Source: Zantedeschia hybrid cultivar (lineage: Eukaryota > Streptophyta > Magnoliopsida > Alismatales > Araceae). From it: a DNA stretch of 64,000 bases. Of this stretch, positions 44,063-53,900 are shown piece after piece. A program made the translations under genes and the position numbers. The stretch is from NCBI GenBank assembly GCA_030544215.1, contig JARZZO010000004.1, positions 16,790,501-16,854,500 of the forward strand, given 5' to 3'. The notes under the pieces are model-generated. The model was not told the origin of the DNA and searched no databases. It saw nothing but the letters and a program-made list of their open reading frames with translations. How positions within the stretch are numbered: the first letter of the stretch is position 1; each line of letters opens with the position of its first letter.

Positions 44063-45580
44063 CATTATGCATGGTTTAAGGGCCTAATAGCCGAATTTCT
44101 GGAACTTTCTCAAACTGATGTCGAAAATTTTTAAAAACAATTTCTAATATACTTATGAAAAATGATCTTTTTGCCTCTAGAAGTTGGTCAAAATTTCACC
44201 TATGGCACTCGTAACAAATGCCCATGAGGTTTACTAAACTAACAATTTTGCCACTGACTAGCCATTATTTCTCTACTTTTTCATCTTCAAACTTCAATAT
44301 GACTTATTGAATGTTCAAATCAGAAATTTTTCAAAACACCAAACTTGTAGAAGACTTCAAACTCATTGTTTGGGTACCAAGATTATCTTCATCTGACTTG
44401 CTAGATCTAGTTATGTTTTTTATAAAATTATTCTAATTTTCTTTTTAATTTATATTCTTTCTCATAACTCAAAACCCTTGACTATCATACATAACTTTTG
44501 AAGTTGGACTTCATGTCTTCGTAGGGGTCTTAGATCTCTTTGAATTTTTTTCATTGATAGGTCGTGGATCGCACTTTGATAAGTAACAAAAGGGGTACAA
44601 TTTTTAAGCAATTATAGATAATAATAGAAACTAGTAGTTATTAGTCATCAAAACATCCAAGATTATCAATTATCCGATTGTGGACACTAGAATTAGTTCG
44701 AAAACTAGGTTGCGCTGCCGCCAACCAACTAAAGAAGCATAAAGCAAAAACTCCACGGCTATTCAACCAAGGAGGATCTCACCCACCATAGCACGGGATA
44801 ACCTTAGGTTCATCTGGTTTAGCCTTGACTTCAGATCATCTCCTTCGCCTCTGATCAACTCGATGACCTCAGTAACCTCGATAGACACAACCAAAATTCT
44901 GAAGGGAACCCAAGATGACATCTTTCTGGACAAATCAGGCAGAACTAGACACGACGACTCCAAACATAGAAGAACAAAAGAGAACAAAGAGTTTGACATC
45001 AATCCATTGGACATAAGTTTGTTGTTAGCAAGAGTAGAAGTGCAACCAAGATTCCAAAGATGCCTTCAAGGAAGAGCGTGTATGGTGATGAGAGGAACCT
45101 GAATTTCTTAGCATGAAAAGAGGAGGGAAGGGGGACATACGGCGGTGCTGGAGGAGGACGCAACATCTGTGACTCCTCCATCCCATGCCGTCGTCTCCAT
45201 AAGACGAATTGGACCGGCCAGACAGTAAAAATGGATGGACGGGATTTACGGGAAGCAAACCGGACGAAGGTGAATGAACTGGATGAAAACTCGTACCTCT
45301 TATATATATGTTACAGATAGTGGCACCAAACCCTTATTACGGCATATGCTACTAAATGAGTTCCATCATCTTTTGTCCTCCACTCGTTCCATCAAAAACG
45401 TAAATCACAGGGCTCTGATAATAATACGCGGTGTAACAAGTGGACCTTAAAGAGATCTGCAAATCAGACGGCCGATGAGGCATCTTTGGGGGTCGACCTA
45501 ATCCAGTTCCGCTCCCGGAAGCGCGTGGGTTTGCTGGAAGACGGAGTGAGGAAAGGGAGTTCTTAGCCGGGGTTTCTTCT
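44063..45580. other. Intergenic DNA upstream of the RBM39-like gene
   Basis: 44063-44760 is AT-rich and has the feel of a decayed gypsy LTR (for example TTCAAAACACCAAACTTGTA), but no termini are visible. 44760-45300 has short open frames on both strands without family motifs. 45300-45580 should contain the core promoter of the gene at 45669. A TATATATATG run lies at 45301-45310, about 360 bp before the ATG, which is rather far for a TATA box. Confidence 0.35.
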
Positions 45581-45604
45581 TCCTCCCTCTCCTGTGCCCC
45601 TCGG

Positions 45605-45613
45605 AAACCCTAA
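45605..45613 (+). promoter_or_regulatory. Telo-box in 5' UTR/promoter
   Basis: AAACCCTAA, in the context GGAAACCCTAAACCCC, lies 56 bp before the ATG. Telo-boxes near the transcription start are common in plant genes for ribosome biogenesis and RNA processing, which suits a splicing-factor gene. Function here is inferred. Confidence 0.5.
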
Positions 45614-45668
45614 ACCCCAGATCCCGAAACTCTAGGATTTCTGCACCGGTCATTCGAGAGCACCAAGC

Positions 45669-46261
45669 ATGGACTTCGACGAGTACGAGTACCTGGAGAA
45701 GTCCGTGGAGGTCGATGAGGCCCAGAAGGAAAAGGAGGAGCCGCGCAGGAGCTCCCGGCGTCACAGGGAAGACGAGGACGGCGGCGACGGCAGGGGCGGG
45801 GCGAGGTCGGCCGGCAAGTCCCGGGGCGACGAGCAGTACGGCAGGGGAAGGGATCGCGGCGACGGCAGGGAGCGGCTCTCTCGGCCGGAGAGGCGGGAGA
45901 GGGATCACTACCGGGACGGCAAGCACGGGGAGAGGGAGCAGTACGGGGAAAGGGACCGCCGTGGTCGGGAGAGGGAGCACCGGGAGAGGGATGGGGAGAA
46001 GGAGAGGGAGAGGGAGAAGGAACGGGAGCGGGAGAGGGAGAGGGAGAAGGAACGGGAGCGGGAGAGGGAGAGGGAGAAGGAACGGGAGCGGGAGCGGGAG
46101 AGGGAGAGGGAGAAGGAGAGGGATAGGTCCAGGCGGAGTTCGAGCAGGTCGAGGAGGCTTGAACGGGAGGAGGCCGAGAGGGAGATGGAGAGGGCGAGGA
46201 GCAGGGAGAGGGCTGCTAGAGAAAGAGAAGCCGAGAAAGAATTAAGGGAGAGGGATAGCAG
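45669..46261 (+). CDS. RBM39-like exon 1 (charged RE/RS domain)
   Basis: Encodes MDFDEYEYLEKSVEV followed by about 180 charged residues. From about 45990 to 46120 the DNA is a purine tract of 30-bp repeats (GAACGGGAGCGGGAGAGGGA and variants) encoding KERERERER. An SRRSSSRSRRLER block follows. Such low-complexity RE/RS tracts drive nuclear speckle localisation in this family. The opposite strand is open only because of the repeat. If intron 1 is not spliced, translation stops at 46305. Confidence 0.8.
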
Positions 46262-47871
46262 GTACGGTGCTTCCGATACTTTTATGGAATCTTTTTTTGT
46301 CAGATAATGTGGGTAAAGCATGAAAATTCCCATCTGCATATGCTATTGAACTCTTCCCATTTCAAACTCCCCCCTCTCTCTCTCTCAAACTGGCGTTAGT
46401 GTGGTTATTCCTGCTAGCATACTGTGGGATGGATAAGAAAGGGCACGGTGTTGTGTTGTTCAAACTCCAAATACCAATGGGATTTGTGAAATTCGTTGTT
46501 TCTCCAGTAGATTGCAGAGAAATCAAATGAATCCAAATCTGGAGTTTTCTGAAAAGCATAGCTAAGGATGCGTTTGGCGGAGTGTAAAACCTGTTACATG
46601 CCTAGTTTTCCAGAAAAGCTGAATATATGAATTGTTCGGTGATTCAAAAACTTCAGACAACTAAAAGACCTACTCACTGGTTATTATCTTCAGATTTGCG
46701 TTTTGGCTCCTATTCTATGATCAGCTTTTCTGAAAAATCTGTGCATGTAATTGATTTTATGCGGTTCCAATCACCAAATGGACCCTAAGTTTCACCTATA
46801 CTTAGTGAAACATTAGGACTTTTGGAAGTTGCAGGAACTTATGAAAACTGTGGTCTTCGGAGAAGCTTCTGCAGTACATCATTTGGTATTCTGTTGCATT
46901 GTTCTCTGCTTCCCCTATTTTCCTTGGAAGACACCCGTGCAGGATGCCCATTATCAGTTTTTTAAATAGACATTTCCGTGTCAAGCCGTATATGCCTAGA
47001 AAGTTGGAATGATAGTTAGAAAGAAGGCCACTCTCTGTTGATGGCTTCCTGCACAAAAAAAAGGGAAAAAAGACTTTTTGTGCATAGCTAGGCAGTACTT
47101 GTGGGTTTTAATTCAATGGGGAATTAGTTTATAACTTTAGATGACAACTTGTGGAACAAAGTTCCTATGATGACAACTTGTGGAACAAAGTTCCTATGAT
47201 GACAACTTGTGGAACAAAGTTCCTATGTAGTCATAGTTAGGATGGATGATTTATATCTCTTTTAGAAGCTCTATGTTACCCATAATTCCCAATGATTTTC
47301 TTTGGAATGTGGCCAAGGACAACTGTTGAATGATAAGATAATAAGAGATAGGAGACTACCAAGGGAACCAGCCCTTCTCAAGGGAAACTCTACTTAAGCC
47401 CTTCTCTAGGGAAACTCTGCTTATGTGTTACACTGACATGGGGATGAGGTCACAAAAGTAAAAAACAGGATGATTTCTAAAATATTTCACTAAAGTTAGA
47501 GGTATTGAATGAAGCATCTCCTGTTACTGTGCCATGTATTCACCATTTTGCCATTTTTTTTGAGAAGTGGATGGTACCACTGAAGATCTTTTCAGTTTCA
47601 TCCTGCATATGGTTGAAAAAAGGGTGGGAATACAAGTCTCCGAATTCTCTTGACTTCTCTTTCCTGAAAGAGGCAAGCTTTTCCACTTGTACCAAAATGC
47701 TAATGATTTATAGCACTTTTTCTGCTGGATTCATTGGGCATTAATGATACATTAATAGTCCCCTAAGTTATAGATATAATTCCTCTATTAGAAAGGGGAG
47801 ACTAATAGTATGTATAATTCCACACAGCTAATGTGATCCGATAGTTCTTGTCACCATCTCTCTCTCTCTCT

Positions 47872-47906
<35 letters not shown>

Positions 47907-50900
47907 CCCTGAAAGTGGATGGTACCACAAAATGTATTAATAGAGAAAAAGGGACTCCGTGTCTCATGTAAAATTCCAATTCACGTTAAGTTGTTGAATG
48001 CCTTGAAAGTGGACTATGAAAGCCAAAATGAAGCTTGTCCATAGGCTTTAAGGAGATGGCCGAGAAGCTTTTCATTGTAGGATGTTGAATTGTCATGCTT
48101 TGGAATTGAAAACTTACTGGAGGATGAGCGAGGCATGCTTTTTACGTGATGTTCTGGAGCATCAGGTTGTTAATGCAGTTATGTGATAAACCTGTGATAT
48201 ATGCTATATTCCAACCGCACACCTACAAGAGGATGAATGGGATTCTGGAAAAGTTACAGAAGCTGGAAAAGGCGGAGAAAATTAGAAGACTAACTGAACA
48301 AGAACAGCAGGATAATTAATTTGACAACACAGTACATGGGATGGTTCTAGGAGGAAGAGACTAAGGTGGAGAAAGAAATCCAGAATCAAGTGGCTACGTT
48401 GTGGCTAATGGCAGGAAGAAAAGAAAGCATATGTCCATACTCAATAAGAATGATGCATGGGTTGAAGAAGAAAAGCTCATAGCTTCGCATATTATTTGTT
48501 TCTGGAGGGATTCGTTCTCTTTTGAAAAAAGATGGTATCCAAGGTGGGTAGATTCTGTGCAGTCTCCCTAGGTGAGGAAGATCAATTATGCCTCACAAAG
48601 GGGGTCTTGGAAGAAGAAGTGAGAGAAGCTACTATTACTGTTAGTTTAGGTCGTGCGTAAGCACCGGGACCAGATGGCTTCCCATTGTTTTTCCATCATC
48701 ATTGGGATATCACCAAGAATGTTGTGGTTGCAGAAATCAGGGGTGGCAATCTCGGTATCGGTACCGGTACCGGTCAATAAAAAATTATAAAAGATATTTT
48801 ATTATTTTTTATAACTACAAGGACTGGTATCAGGGTACCTCCGTGTCGGTATCGGTATCCACCAATACCGATACGTATCGGTATCGGACGATACTGCCAT
48901 CCATGGCAGAAATTCAAGAATATATGAGCAAAGGTAGGAATTGAGTTTGTTAATCAGACTCTCCTGGTGCTCATTTCAAAGAAGGATGACACACTTCAGT
49001 AGGAAGGCTTTTTTTTTTTTTTTTTTGAAAGTAGATAGTACCACAAATGTATTAATAAAAAAGAGAGATACAAAGGAATAGGAAGGCTTAAGGTCTATCA
49101 GTTTGTTGAACAGGTCTTACAAGGTTCTTGCCGAAGTGCTAGCTGTTGGATTAGGGAAAATTGTAAGTGGTTTGGTGGAGGAAAACCGGTCTGCTTTTAT
49201 TTATGGAAGGAGACTCTGGAATGCCTTGTTGACGGCACATGAGGTTTTTTTGTCAATAGAGAAAAGGAAAAATCAGCTTTTGGTGTTCAAACTGCACTTC
49301 AGTGAAGCTTACAGCAGAGTTTCTTGGAAGTGTTTCTGAATTCCTGACAGCAATTCGTCGTCCTATGGATTGGGTGACTATGATTAGAGATTGCATCAGC
49401 TTCTATGCGATTATTAATGGTAAAGTTCATAGATTCTTCCCCAGTTCTATGGGGCTCATACAGGGGGATCCATTATGCTCATGGTGTGCAGGATTGGCAC
49501 AGATTGGATCGGATCGGCCGATCCAATCGGGTTTTGGTCGAACCGATCCGATTCTATGCCCCAATCCTCCCACCCCTAGGCCGGATCGAGAGGATCGGAT
49601 GGGTTTGAGGATCGCTCAATCCCCGATTGGATCGGTCGATCCATGCCGGATTGGGCAGATCCGGCCCCAATAGCTAGCGCCAACAACTAGTTTGGAAGCT
49701 AGCCGGCGTCTATATAAACCCCCAAGGCTACTCTCCACCCCATCCACCAATTCTCCTCCTCATTTTCTCTCTTCCCTCACTCTCTCCAAGTTTTTCTCCT
49801 TGTTTGTCTAAGTTTTTTTTTTGTATGTAATCTATATTAGTATATTTCTCTCCCTCTCTCTCCTTAACTTTTTTCTATCTACTTAATATTTCTCCCTCTC
49901 TATCCTTAAGTTTTTTTCCGGTATCCCTTTAATATTTCTTCCTCTTTTTTAAATTTTTTCTATCTAGTTAATAATTCTCTCTCCCCCTAAGTTTTTCTAT
50001 GGGATATGGCATTCTACAACAATCGTGTGGACGCTTCAAGGTGCTTTTTTTAGTAAGTTGTCTTTCTATCACTCTCTCTCTCTCTCTATCTAACAATCTC
50101 TCTGAAATTTTCTCTCTTGTTCCTTTTTTTTTCTTCTCTTAGATATACAAGTATTAACAGTCCTCAATAGTAAATAAAATTTATAAGTTTACCAAATTAT
50201 GTTTTAGAAGAAAATTAAGAAATGTATACTTTTTCTTTTTTTTTCTGTAGATGATTATTCGGTTATGGTTCTAGGACAATAAGGGTATTGAAATTTAAAT
50301 TTTTTGTCGATGACATGAATCCTTGCTCCCTTGGATGCCAGTGCCACATAATCAATGTACAATCTTGTAGTATGAGCATGTGACTCTAGCGTCCAATGGA
50401 GTATGTATTCTGTCGTTGATAAAAAATAATTAAATATTCGGCACCTTTATTGTCGTTTATATTTAAAATTGAGTAATTCTCAACAAAAAATGGAGTGGTG
50501 TATATTTCTTAATTTTTCTCGGAGACACAACATGGTAAACTTATCTGTTTTATTTATTGTTGAGAACCGTTAATATCAATGTTGTTAAGGCGGCGAAGGC
50601 AACCAAGGCGGTGTTACCGCCTTACTGCTTGGGCGATAAGGTGAGGCACCTAGGCGAAGCCTAGTTTAGATAACCTAGTACGTTTCAAAAGGACTGCTAT
50701 CTATATTTTTCACCATATTAAGTTCTACTTTTATTTATATACAAGGGTAGCAAACTAGCAATGCCTTTCACAACATTCATCATATACCTATAATGTAGAA
50801 GGAAAAATATCATACATGACAAATATTAACAAATATTAGCAAATGAATAAGGATAAACCAATGAGAATTCAGGAATACCTATCAATCAAGATGAAAGATA

Positions 50901-53900
50901 TCAATCTAACTTGACGTGCAAAGAAAGTATAAGATATATCCAAGTTTCTATTATTTCCAATGACTGTGAGAGAGAGACGAAAATTGTTATGCGCGATTAG
51001 AAGAATCCCATAGAAACTGGGAATCGAGTGGGAAGTTCAATCACTATTTCCTTATTTTGACATAAAGAATGGAGAGTTTTATAGATATACCCATCAACTT
51101 TTTTATAATAACTAAAGTGAACCTAAAAGAAGGTAGGTCATTTCCAGAAAAAATGGGCCTTAGGCGCCCTTAAGCAGTCCAGACAAGTGCCTTAATGGGC
51201 TGCTCACCTAGGCGCCTGGTGTTGCCTTGGGGACATGGAACGCCTTGTCGCCTAGGCATCACCTAGGCGACTCCTTGAAAACAATGGTTAATATTACTGT
51301 ATGTAAGAGTAGAAAAAAGAAAAGTTGGAAAAAGAAAATTTTAGCGATGAAAGATAGAGAGTGTGTTATAGAGAGACCAATTACTAAAGAAATAAGATAG
51401 AGTTGAGTTAGATAAACAGTCTCAAGTGAAGAAATCAAGGTAGGGTTGTAATTTTTTTTACACATTTTTTTTAGTTTTTTGAACCCTTATAGTGTTAAGG
51501 GAGAAAGGGATCGGACTGGATCGGCCAATCTGATAGGTCTGGACTGGGCCAATCCGTGCCCGATCCCCAATCCTTCCTTCATTGGATATGCCCCTTCTCT
51601 TTGTTTTGCTAGCAGATATTCTATGTAGAATGAGCAAAATGGCAGTGGTAGCGGGTTTCATTCAGAGTGCTGGTTCAGAGTGTTCAGATATTTAGAGCTT
51701 CATGCATGATCTCTCACCTTCAATATGCAGCTGACACATTGATAGTTTGATGTTTGTTTAGGGGGAAGTGGAGCAAGTGCAAAGTTCATTTTTATTTTTA
51801 AAGGACACTTTCATTTTTATTTTTTAAAAATGTGATATATTGAGTTCTGAAGATCAGCTATGATAAGATTACAATTACTGGCATGAATAAGGTAAAGGAA
51901 TGTGCTGATCTGCTGGGATGCAGAGTCTAAAAGCTTCCCATCATGTGCCTAGGATTACCTTTACACTAACAAGCAGTTGTAGGTGTTGGATTGGGATTAT
52001 ATTATTCATAGATCACAGAAGAAATTGGCTATTTGGAAGGTCAGAAATCTCTACTAGGCAGCATAATTTTCTTGTTAAATTCAGTCCTCTTCAACGTCCC
52101 AAGTCATTATATGTTAGTGCTCCTCATTCCTAGCAAAGTTTTTTTTAAAAAAATCCAGTAGATTCGGAGAAATTTCTTATGGGGATTTACTTATGGGAAT
52201 GCTAGGTTATTCCTTTAGTTAAGGGAGAAATGGTTGGCATACCACTTGAGAAGCTTGGGCTTGGTGTGAAGACTGAAGAAACTTCATTCAATGAACTTAG
52301 CTCATCTGGGTGAGTGGCTGTGGGAATTGATACCGGAAGATTTTTCACTTTTGGAAAAGATCATCATTTACAAGCGTTAATTTGCTGTAACTGGATGGAC
52401 CAAGCTATCAGATTTAAAGTAGGTAATGGCCAGAATACATCTTTTTGAAGGGTAATGGGCAGGGGACTAATTTTGAAGGATGGGTTCAGAAAAAAAACAT
52501 TTCTGTTGCTTAGCAACAACTTGAGATTAATTAAGGATTGTTACCATCTTGACGGTACCACCACACATTGGCACATTACACCTAGTAAAGGACCTAAGGA
52601 AGAGGAGTTGGAAGACTATAATTCAGTGTTGCAGCTGCTTTCATGAATTCAAGTGGTGCCAGATACCAAGGACTAGGTTACGTGCGGGAGAAATGAAGGT
52701 CCGTTCACTTGTAAACCCCTTTTTTGCATATATATATATATACACACTTGGTGGTATTATCCACCTTCAAAAGAAAAATAATATTTAGAGAATATTTGTT
52801 TGGAGCAACATCTTTCATTTAGAATTGGTGTAGGTTCGTACTTTGCATCACCGTACCTAAAACATAAGGGAGGTGAGTACTGTTGCACCTGTCCCATTGT
52901 TGTCCTTGTGCTTCAGGGTGAAGAGCCTCTCTGAACCTGGCTTTGATTGTTCCTTTGCTATCATGATAAATTTGGTGGCACAACTACATTTACTTTTGAG
53001 AAATAATAATGTTGTATTATGTTTTAGTTTTGCTTTGTTTTACTTAATTTGTATTGCATTTGAATACTTGAAACTTAATTCCATGGTGCATATTAGCTTA
53101 GCATTCAGTCCTGACATTAAATAAATTACATATATAGATTGTGACTTTCTTCACATCTTCAATAAAAAAATGGAAGGAAACATCTGCACAAAAGTGGCCA
53201 TCATCCTTCATAGTAAAATATTAAGGGTGACTAATCATTGTAGTTTTGAAAAAAAAAAGAAGAAATTGAGTATCTGTCATCTAAGAGGAATCCCACCATT
53301 CTCCTTTTTTTTTTTCTGATATTTTTTATGAAATAGTCCTTTTCAAAATGCTTGTCTAGCCATTGCAAAGTGGCACACCCACATTTTGAGATCAAATGAT
53401 TTTGAGACCAGACAGGCATAAAGTATTTAATATTTCTTTCTTTATTTTTTGAAGTAGGTTGCATTGTTTGGAATCAATTTACTAGGTAGTTGTAACCATA
53501 CCGTATTTTTTTTTGGTTAATGAATGAATTGTGGTAACATTCACCTTAAAAGAAGATACACAAACTACTGTATGGTACTCTGTCAACTGATTAAATAATC
53601 ATATCCCGTGATTTCTATTCTCTAGTATTGACTTTTATACATAGGATTCCATATGTAAGTCTGTATAAGCTGAAGCACCCTGTTTATCGAAAAGTAATAA
53701 GCAAGATAATAATACATTTTGTTTCTTATGTTTTTAGTGGTTTGCTTAAGCAAAACTATTATGACCTATGTTGCATGGATCCATCATTTTTTGGGGGTAG
53801 CTTGTGTAACGACCCAATTTCGATCCTTGTGAGGTGTTGTCCACTTCCTCAAAAGGTGCCTCCCAGCTTAAGGTTCAAGCTTTGCATGTATAACCAACCA

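Larger units (their letters stand above)
47950..52790 (+). mobile_element. L1-type LINE in intron 1, fragmented
   Basis: A sense-strand non-LTR retrotransposon. The pre-RT region is at about 48240-48630. The RT begins APGPDGFPLFFHHHWD (48660-48710), with frames broken. It continues after small insertions as RSISLLNRSYKVLAEVLA (about 49092), ENRSAFIYGRRLWNALL (about 49174), FKLHFSEAYSRVSWKCF (about 49286) and SSMGLIQGDPLCS (about 49442). It then resumes beyond a 2.1-kb insertion as LFVLLADILCRMSK (about 51597). LQYAADTLI (YAAD at 51724-51735) stands where the catalytic YADD belongs. A CVFKLPI.CLGLPL-type end lies near 51920. The 3' tail ends GGTGGTATTATCCACCTTCA and A-rich DNA at 52755-52790. 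The 5' limit is uncertain. It is not functional. Confidence 0.85.

Noticed and set aside
45908..46339. Ser/Leu/Arg-rich frame on the minus strand opposite exon 1
   Set aside because: It is an automatic by-product of the GAGCGG-type repeats encoding the RE tract on the plus strand.
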